Source of the DNA: Echinarachnius parma
Taxonomy: Eukaryota; Echinodermata; Echinoidea; Clypeasteroida; Echinarachniidae
NCBI GenBank assembly: GCA_037951105.1
Contig: JBAMJV010003792.1
Location: 1 to 64,000 of the forward strand
Length of the DNA: 64,000 nucleotides
Reading direction: 5' to 3'
Each line of letters begins with the position of its first letter. Position 1 is the stretch's first letter. This document shows, piece after piece, positions 12,150-23,488 of this stretch. A program made the translations under genes and the position numbers. Below the pieces are notes generated by a model that was given only the letters and a program-made list of their open reading frames with translations, did no database searches and had not been told where the DNA came from.

Positions 12150-12350
12150 ACCCGCCCGCAACGTGCGGAGGCCGCTTATTATTGCCCAAAACAAGCGGAC
12201 TCGCGATCTGCAAGCATGCCCGCCGTATCTGATTTCGGATACACCGTGTCAGAATTCGGATACGATTACTCGCGTGGTGCGGGAAATTTGCGTGAAATAC
12301 ATGGCAGTCATTCAGATAGCAGCAGCAATTCCGAGACGGATAACGGCTGA
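12150..12350. promoter_or_regulatory. CpG-rich island, possible promoter
   Basis: A short GC- and CpG-rich stretch in AT-rich DNA, just upstream of the candidate first exon at 12085-12135. On the plus strand it also holds a frame of about 70 codons ending in a Ser-rich tail (HSDSSSNSETDNG) before a stop near 12350, with a donor-like GTAAGTTC near 12431. Promoter or 5' UTR, or a plus-strand exon, are both possible. Confidence 0.35.
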
Positions 12351-12419
12351 CCATTTCTCAGTTTTTTTATTGTCCAAAATTGCAGATTTTTCCTTTTTTC
12401 CGACATTTGAAGAATAATT

Positions 12420-13912
12420 TGGACCATTTTGGTAAGTTCAAATAATACTTGTATCATTTTTAGGGCCAGTTATGATTGATTTTGCTGAATTTAAGCTCAG
12501 AATTTTGCGTGAAAATTTGACAAACTTTTTCTGTACTGGCCCATGCACATTGTTCCCCTACAGGGCAGCATAGCTCTGCTCCCTTGTGTGATTGTGTCCT
12601 GCTTGTTCAATACACATTTTGTCCATAATTGGGACAAATGTATTGAAAGATATACTTTGTAAATAGTTAATAGAGTTCTAGTCATACTTTTCTCTAAATT
12701 GTACAAAACTAATGTTTTATTATTGCCAGGAACAAGACTTACCTATTGAATCTTTACAATGCCTGGATGGATGTCATTTCTGGTCCTCAGATGTCCATGT
12801 CTGTGTCACTTTCATTCCCCTCTCTGCATCCCCTCAACACGGACTTGTGATGAGCCTGAGCAGTGATCCGCTTCAGATTAAAAACTGATGTATTATTCCA
12901 ATGTTATATATTGAAAATCGATGCTCTCGGTCTTTAGGGACAACCAGTATGAAAAATGTGAACTAGTACTATGGCTATAAAATGTCTTGAATCATGACTT
13001 TACAATTTAGACTAGTATCCCATATCAATGTTCTGAATTGTGTTTGTTGATTATTTTTTCTGATCAAATGACAAAGGATGTAGTTTTGAAATCGTGACAG
13101 GTAAACAGGTTCGAAATGTCATACTGCACTGTTAGTTTGTAAATATTCCCGCGATCTGGCACTGTTGAGGTTCAAATGCTCTTTCCGCGTATTATTACAG
13201 GATGGCAATTATCACCCTTTACGGTGACAAGTCTACTAATATTTACTAGGTAACGGTGCATCAGCTGGGTGGTGCTGAGCTGAGGTACGGCTTGGAAGGA
13301 CTCTTAGGCATATTCCCCTTGAGACGTGCAGAGCATCTACTACAGTTTACACAGTCTGTTTTAATTTGTTAAGGTCGTGTGCGAGCAGCGATGCCACGAT
13401 ACTGACAGATCCTTTAGTGGTGACAGGACGGGGCGCCAACCCGGCACTGCGAGGCGAAGTGCCGCGCTAACAACGTCCCAAATTAAATCGGAAACAAGCA
13501 ATGAAACTGGTTCATCTCAAATAACGATCGATTGTTCTGACGACTGAATACACAGCTCACTTTTTATCAGCTGACGGACGATGTTTCTAGCAACTGAAAA
13601 CATAATTTGATATTTCCAAAATATTAATCCCACCAAGAACTTGAGGAAAGAACTGCGAGTGTGGCACAATTATCACAAAGCAATGGAACGAGCGGCAAGG
13701 GCTACTATTAGCAACATGCAGCCGCCAGAGCCCGACCGCCAAAAGTGCATCCATCCATGACATTCACAATCAAGTCCAGTGCCCACGCAACGCGTCACAG
13801 CCTCCCGGATGTATGGGAATCCCCTGTCATGACTCATCTGCCTTATTGCGCGTGTGACCTACACGATGATAAATACTAATCTCCTGATTTTAATAATCAC
13901 ATGTTAATGCCT
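12420..13912. other. Unassigned region, locally GC-enriched
   Basis: A strong minus-strand donor (CAATAG-GTAAGTC, near 12745) has only a short open frame before it, so it could belong to a 5' UTR exon. From about 13140 to 13860 the GC content rises and a small hairpin (GGCACT...AGTGCC, near 13444-13464) is visible, but no gene or repeat family was recognised. Confidence 0.4.
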
Positions 13913-13914
13913 AC

Positions 13915-14095
13915 ATCATCATCATTATCATCATCATAATCATCATCATCACGGTCACTAACACCGGCGTCATTATAAGTGTGTAAACACTCGGCACAAT
14001 CACCAACATCATTCTACTTCCGATCATCATTTTCAGTTTCAACTTCATCATCATCATCGTCATCATCACTGAAACCATCACTGATCTCATGACCT
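13915..14095. repeat. ATC-type microsatellites
   Basis: Interrupted (ATC)n and (CATCAT)n runs. Related ATC-rich stretches recur at 15330-15560 and 16170-16250. Confidence 0.85.
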
Positions 14096-14260
14096 AACTG
14101 CTGTATAATCATATTCAAAAGCATAAACCCGAAGGATACAAATCAACTTGGGGATATATGCGAGGGATCACCGAAGCGATACAGCTTTTTGTAATAATTA
14201 ATTTAAACATATAGGGAAACTGACCAGAAATATATTGTGATTAAAAGAAGGCAAAGAAAA

Positions 14261-14338
14261 TGGGATTCCAACGGGATTCGAACCCGAGACCTCCAGATTG
14301 CGAGACTGGTGCTCTTCCGACTGAGCTATAGAAAACCC
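14261..14338 (-). tRNA. tRNA-Ala-like sequence (anticodon CGC), probably not functional
   Basis: On the minus strand it has a D arm (GCTC/GAGC), an anticodon arm with loop CTCGCAA (CGC in the anticodon position), and a T arm with B box GGTTCGAATCC. It is 78 nt long, has a T-T mismatch in both the anticodon and acceptor stems, and has extra bases near the acceptor, so it fits a tRNA-derived repeat head better than a working tRNA gene. Confidence 0.4.
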
Positions 14339-14546
14339 TAGACGGTGCTCGTCCCTGAAAACCCTTAATTCTCATTGTCAGAATGGTCAGAAGCTACTAT
14401 AACCTGGCATAAACCCGAAGGATACAAATCAACTTGGGGATATATGCGAGGGAACGCCGAAGCGATACAGCTTTTTGTAATAATTAATTTAAACATATAG
14501 GGAAACTGACCAGAAATATATTGTGATTAAAAGAAGGCAAAGAAAA

Positions 14547-14624
14547 TGGGATTCCAACGGGATTCGAACCCGAGACCTCCAGATTGCTAGACTGGTGCTC
14601 TTTTGACTGAGCTATAGAAAACCC
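14547..14624 (-). tRNA. tRNA-Ala-like sequence (anticodon AGC), probably not functional
   Basis: Same structure as 14261-14338, offset by exactly 286 bp. The loop reads CTAGCAA (AGC), and the D loop differs (AAAAGAGC in place of GGAAGAGC), which weakens the A box. The one-base anticodon change between otherwise near-identical units argues against selection for decoding. Confidence 0.4.
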
Positions 14625-14907
14625 TAGACGGTGCTCGTCCCTGAAACCCCTTAATTCTCATTGCCAGAATGGTCAAAAGCTATTATAACCTGGCATAAAC
14701 CCGAAATATCATTTTCAATCACAAACGCGCAAACACACCTTCATTGTATATAGTAGTCTTGATAGCAAATGTTTAATACGGCATTAAACTAATAATGATG
14801 GGTCATTTGTTATGTTAAAAAAGGCGTCCTTGTGTATGGAAGGTTTGTACGTGTTTAAATGATATTGATGAAATTGTTTCCACAAAATGCCATGTTACTA
14901 CGTTCAC

Positions 14908-14955
14908 CCATACATTTCATATTTCATATTTCATATTTCATACATTTCATATTTC
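14908..14955. repeat. Short (TTTCATA)n tandem
   Basis: Several copies of ATTTCAT with one ACATTTCAT variant. Simple repeat. Confidence 0.8.
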
Positions 14956-15289
14956 CTTCACTAATATGCAACATCGTAAAATGGAACATTGCCAGTTGGG
15001 TGTGATAAGTAAAAGGAAATAATATAGTTTACTTGCCATTAACTTAATAACAACAGAGCCCATAAAATCGCAATCATCGTCTATAGCATCTCTATAGAAG
15101 AATTTAAATTTCTAAAATGAATTTCCTAAACACACAGGTCAAACGGTTACGGTTTAAAACAAAAGTCGCAAACATGGTCAAAAGGAAGACATACCAAGAA
15201 GAAAACAGTATTGCCACGTCATTATTTTGTATTGTGTAGGGGGGGGGGGGGGATTTCCAAGTGCTTATGACCCTTGCCGACTATTATAG

Positions 15290-15560
15290 ACATCGGACAT
15301 GAATAGCCTTCCCAGGCCTCTACTCAAACATCTCAACATTATCATAATCATCCTCATGGTCGTTTACATCATCATCATAATCAACAACACAATCGCCAAC
15401 ATAATCATCATCTTCATGTTGACCGGTTTGTACAAGGCCTCAGAAAAACGTGACAAGGGTATTCTTCCACTCTTTTCAAACATCTCAACATCATCGTTTT
15501 CATCATCATCATCATAACCAACAACACAGTCGTCAACATCAACATCATATATATTCATGT
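15290..15560. repeat. ATC-rich imperfect repeats
   Basis: Two related ~100-bp stretches (ACTCAAACATCTCAACAT or similar, then ATC runs and CCAACAACACA(G/A)TCG). A third relative lies at 16145-16250, across the family-C MITE inserted at 15571-16106. Confidence 0.6.
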
Positions 15561-15570
15561 CGACCGTTAA

Positions 15571-16106
15571 AGTGACGCCTGTAAAGTGTCCAACTCCACG
15601 AAAAATACTTGGAGCTTCCTCGTTTCTCTTCTGCCGTGTTGTTTAGTTTATGGTAAGAGAAGAATAAAATAGGGTTAGATTTGTTCAAATGTCCCTTTAG
15701 TATGAAGATATTTATCATTGAAAATCATTATTTCAAAAGCGTTGCTAACGCTTTTGATAAAAAGTACAATAGCTGAATACGTCCGGCCAGCGCGCGTGGG
15801 AAACCTTCCCGACCAGACTATTGAGCCAGCGCGCGCAAATTCCATGAATTCCGTACCGTCTGTATACACGGGTGCGGATATTGTCAAGTTCAAACGGATG
15901 ATTATTACTGTGACAAATATACGGCAGGCCATCAGTATTTGGTGATAAAATATGAACTCAATATTTGTTTTCTTCACTAGGTAAACAGTGGACGTTTTCT
16001 TTCAAACTTTCACAAATCTTCTAATTGTATTTTACAATGATATTGATGTAGGATTGAAGTCTCAAATGTCATTTTGTGCAATATCTGACACTTTACAGGT
16101 ATCACT
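15571..16106. mobile_element. TTAA-flanked MITE, family C
   Basis: Inverted ends (AGTGACGCCTGTAAAGTGTC and its counterpart CACTTTACAGGTATCACT) flanked on both sides by TTAA (15567-15570 and 16107-16110). TTAA target duplication is typical of piggyBac-type transposition. It contains a short hairpin (15733-15757) and no coding sequence. A shorter relative sits at 60147-60501. Confidence 0.75.
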
Positions 16107-16944
16107 TTAAGTAATAGGCCTCGGGAAACGGGACAAGGATATCCTTTCCCTCTACTCAAACATCCAAACGTCGTCGTTTTCATCATCATCATCATAACCA
16201 ACAACACACTCGTCATCATCTACATCATCAGCTTCATGCCATTCGTTCATTGGTATATCTTCTCCACATCCATCAGCATGATTCACCTTCTCTCTTTAGT
16301 ACCGCCTTCGTGCTCTTCTTCTCATTCTTATTGCGATTAATAAAACAATACGTATTGCCTTATGACGTGAACTTTATTTACAAATTTTTAAATTGCTTCA
16401 AAAAGGACTATATGATAAATGATTAAATTGGCGTGGCCTTGATTTGTCGGCGATTCAAAACTTATGTACTGAAAGTGCTACATTTAAATGTAATTGCAAA
16501 CAAGATCACGAGGCACGTTCCTTTATGCAAATGTACACTTACATAAATTGTTTAACCAAACCTCAAAATGGGTATTACACAGAGTGCACAGAGCAAACAA
16601 CTGAAAAAAGCTTCTGAAGCATTGAAAATGATCATACATTTTTTGTTCACATGTTGATAACAAAGCATTCATATTACAAAATAACATTTACCAAAACTAA
16701 ACCCAAACATTGTATATAATAACAATGTGGTACGGATCTACTAAGAACAGTTATAATTGTTTTAATATTTTGTCATTGTTATTATCAAAATTTCTGTATT
16801 TGGAATGTTTTTTTTTTTTACTTTAATGAAAATACTTCATGTGCCTAACGTATGGCATTGAAATATGATTGTTTAAAGTTATTACTTTATTCTCCTACAT
16901 TCCAACTAAATGATTAAAAGTTCCAATATAATTGTAGGCCTATA

Positions 16945-17331
16945 CAGGGTGGCCCCAACAAACGGAACGGGGCACTTCCCAAAATAAAGTAACAAAATCA
17001 ACATGTCCACCGAATAGGGTGTCCTTTCCAATGAACAACGATACCAAGAAAATTAATTTTAGACGTGTTGTTTTTGTTTTAGGGCGCAAAGAGTGAGAGC
17101 ATGTCAGGTTCCTATTTTGGTCAATTTTTACCAAGTCAGTGTCTGATAAATGAATCTTACTGCCCGTCATACTATTGACCAATTATGCCCATTCTCTCGG
17201 CACCGCTCGGCACACAGCTAGATGCACACTAACAATGGCGCGCGGAATACTTGCGTGTTCAATGGTATGTCGGGTAGTAAGTCTCATTTATCAAGCACTG
17301 ACTTGGTAAACAAAATGTTTGGGCCACCCTG
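16945..17331. mobile_element. Mariner-type MITE with nested inverted repeats
   Basis: Termini CAGGGTGGCCC / GGGCCACCCTG are flanked by TA on both sides. Inside, about 50 bp around 17127-17180 is repeated inverted at 17258-17312 (ACCAAGTCAGTG ... CACTGACTTGGT). No transposase frame remains. The family is probably Tc1/mariner, inferred from the TA target and end sequence only. Confidence 0.75.
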
Positions 17332-17333
17332 TA

Positions 17334-18640
17334 TACAATAATAATCACGTTTTTGTGCGACATTGAGACATTGTAATCTTCAAAGAAATGATGGGTCGTT
17401 CTCCCATAATCATCCATCTGACGGTCATGGTATACTGTAAAAACGTTACTTGGCAAATGTCAAACTGTTAAAACATATACAAACCGCCACCCAATCGATT
17501 GCAAAATAGGTATATTTTCCCCAAACATGCCAACAATACAGGTAAATAACAGTTTTGGGTAAGTTATCGAAAATATTTATATTGGACAAGCGAATTGATC
17601 AATATTGTTGAACTAACATAACAAAAAATTGGCTTGTGTGGTAAAATCCTAACCTTACCGTTAAATGAACAAATATCGGTAGAAATTTAATTCACGTTGT
17701 CAGCGTTCTGTGTTACTTGGGCGTGTCCCAATACTGTCATTTGGCTTTAAACAGCTCATCTAAGACATGTCACACAAGTACTCTGAATTAGTTTATAGAT
17801 CTGATATTTTGTCCATGTCTCTACAAGTTTTAAATGGAGATGATTAGTTACTTTGTTGAATAAACTGAGCTTTCAACAGATACTTTCAACTGAACTAGAA
17901 CATATATATACAACATTAATAGTAAACAAAATTTACATTTTTCAATTGAATTGTTAAATACAATATGACTATTAAATGTAAATTCAACTAGATTTAGGGC
18001 TACAATCATATGAACATGAAAACACACCATTATGCGATAATGCTAGATAGAAATATACATTACAAACAAGTTTCAGCAGGATTTATAGTTGATATACTTT
18101 TCCGGATGTGACAAAACAACTTCTAGTCATTAATTTGAATACTTCACGAGTTACTGCGAGTAAGTATATGTATTTACAATGTTAGCTTGTTTTTTTAGTA
18201 TAATAATATTCAAATTACCAACATTTCATATAAAAGAAAGTACAATAATTAACATCATGTACACATTCATGTATTTTGAAGACAAGAAAGAAATTAATAT
18301 TGTTTATTAACAATGGTTCCTACATAAAATGTACTAGTTTTCCTAGATATACGAATTAGCTATAAGCGCATATGTTACAAAGGAATACTAATTAAACACT
18401 CGCATATTATCAATGTATGTGCTCTCAACAAAACCGTTTTTTCCAATGTACACATGGAAATAGCCATAATCTTGGTGAGGCATTGCCTGTTTTAAATTTT
18501 CACAAAATAATAGTTGCATATCATTTGTTTGTTCTGTGATAATAATTACAGCCGATTTATATAACTCTTAACACGATATCCGACTTAGGTGTTAATGTTT
18601 TATTTGTTTACCATGTAACACATTACTTTGACTGATGTTC
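17334..18640. other. AT-rich region, nothing recognised
   Basis: No convincing exon, RNA gene or repeat family was seen on either strand. Confidence 0.5.
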
Positions 18641-18644
18641 ATTT

Positions 18645-18950
18645 ACTTACATATCATGCTGACACTTAACTCGTTACTTGTCTGTTCATTGCGAATTATC
18701 GCAGGCTACTATCAACTATCAACAAATGTTATATGGGATTTTAGAATATATGTGTGTCTAAATAATTATATCATGTTACAAATGTTTCAAGTATATTTTG
18801 ATCTGATCATATCATGATAACACTTGACTATTCATCAGGCTGCTCGCTGCGACTCATTACAGGCTGCCGCCAACTATTCTAAAGGTGTCTACATGATCTT
18901 ATAACATAATATGTGTGTAACAATATATCATGTAAGAAATATGTTCTGAT
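18645..18950. repeat. Diverged ~155-bp tandem pair
   Basis: The stretch at 18645-18790 (CATATCATGCTGACACTTAAC ... TATATCATGTTAC) resembles 18798-18945 (CATATCATGATAACACTTGAC ... TATATCATGTAAG). Clearly diverged, no open frame conserved. Confidence 0.55.
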
Positions 18951-20162
18951 GATAACACCATCCTACTCACCAGGACGTGCAACTAATTCCCCACACAAAA
19001 GTGTGGAAACACAACTTGGATCGATTATATCACTATTAGACAAAATTATAATAATTACAGTTAGTGTCACTGCAATGCATGACCATTTCCCTTCAAAATT
19101 ATACAATATTTGCATTTTAATTCACATTAGGATATAATTATACACAGTACGCTTGCCGATGAAGAGCGGTCAGAGTTGAAATATTGCCAAACGGAAATGC
19201 GTTTCCGGTACATTGTAACTAGTTAATCATTTTAACCAAGCATTTTATTTGAAAAGAATATACCACGGCGAGGTCAGGGATAAGTTGCTTGGCGGACAGC
19301 ATATTAGTTCTTGTTTTTATACTGGTATATGAGCGCCTAGAATAAAAATGACATTGAATTATTCATTTAAGATGAAGTCCATATGTATGCTCTGAATTAT
19401 TCCGCTACTTAAAAGATAGTCAAAATTCTAAATTAAAGTTTACATTCGACACAGAAGTATAGCATGTACACAACAAATCACTAACTTGGCTAACACCATG
19501 AATACCACCATGCGACAAATTACTGCCAATTTTTCATCTGCTTCACCGTCAATAGAACTACCGAATGTATGCCTAAAGAAGCATAGATAAATGTACAACA
19601 ACACTTTGAAATTATTTATAACGCATTTTATATGATAACAATCTCATTCATTTCTAACCCACTCAATATCAGATGAACATACAGCCATTACATATTAATA
19701 ATGCATTATCCGGGTGCAAACTGGTAAATAGAAACACTGTTCAGCTATCTTCTGTTTCAATATAAATATAATTTATGCAATACTAATTTAATTATTCTAA
19801 TCAAATCACTACAAGGGCTTTATTTAACATCTAATATGATAGTGCTGAACACGAGACTTAATCTTATGACAATTGTCTAACTTGCATTCAGGATTGCATC
19901 AAATACAATAGAGAGTCAAACATTCCTGGGAAAATGCGCTCATTCTGATCTTGTTTAAGGATACATAGTACTTATAATGTATACACCTAAAACAGTTATG
20001 GTAGTTCTACAAAATAAACAAAAGTGCATTACTGGTATCACTACCATGCTCACATACAAATGTTAATCATGAAATGTACACGAGTTATGTCATGTAGATT
20101 ATTAAATTCTCAACTGACTTTAATTTAGTGCACATCATAAGCGATACAGGATGAACACTAGT
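18951..20162. other. AT-rich region and likely 3' flank of the minus-strand gene
   Basis: No repeat family was identified. The part next to 20163 should be the 3' UTR of the gene ending there. No other gene was seen. Confidence 0.45.
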
Positions 20163-20631
20163 CTAAGGCGCATAATCACTATCATGGCCCAATTTTTTCC
20201 TCTTTGTATCTCTTTCATCGTGTGCAAAGGACGGACTACGTGTTCTGACCCTAGTATTTGCAGACTTACTCAATGAGTCATGTGCCCTGTCACCTGACAC
20301 AGACATATCATTAGTGACATCATTAACTCTTGGACCAGATACACTGAAAGGACGCTGACTTGTCACTGAGGTCTCTGGATGAGACGTATGTTGATTGGGA
20401 CATACACGAGAACTTTGGGAGATATCTTGACTTGAACTGCTCTCCGTACTCAGAGTTTGGAGTTTGGATGTTAGCTCTGCTAGTTCAGTGGAGGCAGACA
20501 GTTCTAGATTGTATGGTTCTTTCACTGCTAACATACTGGAGTTAATGAGCTCTGGGCCGGATCTCTCAAGCTGTGGCATATTATGAGCAGTCGTGTCACT
20601 ACTGGGAAGTACTGGTGTGTCGGGTTTAACC
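20163..20631 (-). CDS. Terminal exon of an unidentified gene (gene 1)
   Basis: A strong acceptor (AATTCTTCTTCACAG) precedes one base plus 155 open codons ending at TAG (20165-20163). The product is Ser/Thr-rich and probably disordered, with a short basic cluster near the C terminus (TKRKK) that could be a nuclear localisation signal, and ends HDSDYAP. The 1-nt start phase matches the 2-nt end phase of the exon at 29617-29720, so the two can be spliced in frame. No family was recognised. Confidence 0.7.
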
Positions 20632-21638
20632 CTGTGAAGAAGAATTACATTTGACTTCAGCTGCAGCTGAAATAGTGGTTATTAACAAAAACGTTTATCG
20701 ATAACAACGTGATTACATATTATAGTCAAGAAAGGGTTAATTAATAAATTATACATTATTTTTATATAGTTAAACACCTTAACTTGTTCTTTAGAAAATA
20801 TTAGTTGAATGCAATGTATGGCATTCAGTTTAAATTACCCATTACACGAATCTCAGATACCTATGCCGTGCAAAATAGCATGTGTTTATACAAGGTGCAT
20901 TGATGGGTGATGGCACAAAACTATCAAATAGACATGTTGAAATGTTTGAATGTAACACATTATTGTTTGCATTATATACGATGTACTGCGCAATACCAAC
21001 TGCTCTTCAATTTCAAACGGGTGAAATTCCTATAGTGTAAACGACCATTATAGACTCGACTAGCCTGTTTATTTTTTTTGGTTTGTTTTTGTTTGTGTTT
21101 GTTTTTTTAGGGGAAAGGGGGTAGATCGCAGTGGCGACATATGATTGGAAGGTTTTACTAAAAGAACTATAGACATGATAGTTACAATAGGCTTTGCTCA
21201 GTAGCCTGCACAGGATTTTCCTACTTCAAAGATTTGCATTTTGTTATCATTTCCACCTGAAAGTTTCTACTATGTTATAATGCAATAGGTTAAGGACATT
21301 ATCTTGGAATCATTTAAACTTAACTTGAGCATCGTGAGTCAAAGTAAAAACTGTTATTTTACTTCGAAACCGCTTCATCTATTCAACTATTTGAACTTTT
21401 AGCTACAGTCCCACATGTACATTTGTTTGTATTAGATTGAGGCTTCTATATGGTTACAAGAAGTACAATATATAACTATATATGTTCGCTCAACCTACAA
21501 CTACAAGTCAAATTGAATAGACTTAACCAAACTTCAACAAAGGAGAGTTTTAGAGGATTATCCGTGTCTTCAGCCTGCCTGACTGTCGACTGCTTGGTTG
21601 CCCTTCTCAAACAGTTAAACCGCAAACAATTGCACTAT

Positions 21639-21831
21639 TGTGTTTGTATATAAGTTCCCACGCTCTAGTTTACCGTGTACCGCGCCTTCGCGCAGTTCCT
21701 AGAATTATGTTATTTATAACCGTTTTGTTGCATCATGTTGTTTTATTATAATAAAGCTCACTTGCTACATTGACTCCAAGAACGAAAGTATTGTCTATTC
21801 CTTGCTCCCGAATCTCGTATTTCTAAGTACA
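21639..21831 (+). repeat. Left LTR of the gag-only element
   Basis: Starts TGTGTTTG and ends AAGTACA; contains TATATAAG near its start and AATAAAG about 110 bp in, candidate TATA-like and polyadenylation signals. Confidence 0.9.
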
Positions 21832-21832
21832 T

Positions 21833-21852
21833 ACAATTGGCGACTGAGGATT
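21833..21852 (+). promoter_or_regulatory. Probable primer-binding site
   Basis: TTGGCGACTGAGG lies a few bases after the left LTR, where Ty3/gypsy-type elements carry their tRNA primer site. The primer tRNA is not assigned. Confidence 0.45.
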
Positions 21853-21858
21853 AAGCAC

Positions 21859-23488
21859 ATGGCGTGCCCAGATCAATTCAATACCCGTTCTCCGCAAACC
21901 TGGGGGAGATGGGAGAAGCCTGGAGAAGTTTATTGCCTCTGCAGCCCACGTGGTGGATCCAGTTCAAAAAGAAGCCATATTGCTATATGTGGCTGGTCCC
22001 GATGTGCAGGATATTTTCGATACCCTGGTCGTTTCCGATCCGGAGGGTGATCGAACTGTGTACCACCGTACACTGAGTGCCCTCACAAACTACTTCGACA
22101 CGGCACGAGCTGCCAGGGAAGTTTGCGACTACGAGGTGCATTATCTACCAGCGTGGTACAACTGCAGGAGGTCGACGATCCCGACACGAGCTGTCGACGA
22201 CCAGGAGGAGGATGACGCAGCAAGCAAGGCACCGTTCTCGACACGAGCTATCGAGGTAGAGATCCGGCGGCCGTACCCGACACGCACTGTCGACGACGCC
22301 GAGGAGAAGGCCGTATGCCACAAGACCACTGCCGACCACACAGCTGATCGCCCGACACGAGCTGTCGACGAAATAGTTCCGTCCGCGACCCGCGCTGTCG
22401 GCGACGTCGAAGAGAACACCGCAGATGACAACGCAGACACCCCGACACGAGCTGTCGACGACGACGAAGATTTTGACCACAAAGTACATGCAGAACCCCT
22501 GACACGAGCTGTCGATGAAGTAACCCCGCCCGCGACACCCGCCGTCGACGACAACGACGATTTCGACCACGATTTGAGAGACCATGAACACGAATGCGAA
22601 CACGAGCCAGATTCGCTCGACCACCATCTAGCAGACCATGATCACGAGTGTGACCACGAGCCAGATTCGCTTGACGAGCGGGACAACGCAGATGAATGTT
22701 CCCTCGATCCCGACCACGACGTAGAGAACGAGAAAGCGCCAGCAGATGCCACGATGAAGCCCGATGACGATCACGACAATGAACATTGCTATGATCATGA
22801 TGATCCAGACCATCACACCAAAGCTGACAATGATGTGGTCAGCGACAACGACCATGGCAGTCCACCCGATGACGGTGATGACGAGACGCTAAGCTGCAAC
22901 AATGATGTGACATGCCCATACATTCTTATCGACCAAGATGGTGATCTAGACAACGGACCAGACAGCAGCACAGACGATGAACACGACAACGAACCTGAAC
23001 GTCCCTTCGACGAAGCCGACTGCAAAGCTGCCAGCGACAACGAAGCGTATCCGCCCTCTACGACCATCACCGTGATGACGAGCAGCGCGAGCGTTGAGCC
23101 AGCTCGCCACGAATTCCAGAAGCCGACCTTCACGATGACGACCACACCGCGATCAACATTCAAGCCTCTACCGCGAATACCAGCCCCGATGAGCGACGAT
23201 GATGCCGACATCGAAGGACGACAGCCTCCCAAGCGCGATGATGACTCCCGCGTCCACGAGTATTACGCCGACCGCGCAGCAGCAGAATGCACCGATTACG
23301 ACAACGACGACCACATCAATAGAGTACGACCGCTGACCACATCGCCACGTCCACGACTATCGCCTTCGCGACATAAGCTACATGATCCAGGAATACGCGA
23401 TCGTGACTTGAACGTAAACATTTGGACTTTCAAACAAACAAAAAAGGAAAAGAAGAGAGGAAATGAACTTGTTAGAGTTAGACATTAA
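21859..23488 (+). CDS. Gag start fused to a long acidic, repeat-rich open frame
   Basis: An ATG at 21859 opens a gag-like start, but the gag reading shifts frame near 21915; from there an uninterrupted frame runs to 23488 (over 500 codons). Its first ~60 codons resemble gypsy-type gag (EAILLYVAGPDVQDIFDTL). Then come eight TRAVDD-like repeats, a His/Asp/Glu-rich stretch with two copies of HECxHEPDSLD, a Thr/Pro/Arg-rich part and a basic tail (KQTKKEKKRG). There is no in-frame ATG in the first half, so translation would need the gag ATG plus a frameshift. Much more GC-rich than the flanks. No known domain was recognised after gag. Confidence 0.6.
22180..22555 (+). repeat. Eight copies of a hairpin-prone TRAVDD-coding motif
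   Basis: CGACACGAGCTGTCGACGA or a close variant occurs near 22182, 22240, 22280, 22352, 22387, 22441, 22500 and 22534, spaced 35-72 bp. The arms CGACA/TGTCG can pair. Each copy encodes (T/S)TRAVD or a variant. Confidence 0.85.

Larger units (their letters stand above)
14121..14692. repeat. 286-bp tandem duplication with tRNA-like core
   Basis: Two head-to-tail units, 14121-14406 and 14407-14692. The GCATAAACCCGAAGGATAC landmark recurs at exactly 286 bp, and the start of a third unit follows at 14693. Each unit carries a tRNA-Ala-like sequence on the minus strand plus the tail also seen near 2011 and 5690. Few differences are visible between units. Confidence 0.9.

Noticed and set aside
12742-12900. 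Possible exon before the strong donor at about 12745 (minus strand)
   Set aside because: All frames close within a short distance; could be 5' UTR only, which cannot be supported without transcripts.
22141-22627. Several 96-160-codon minus-strand frames
   Set aside because: They are antisense shadows of the GC-rich acidic frame, caused by its biased codon use.
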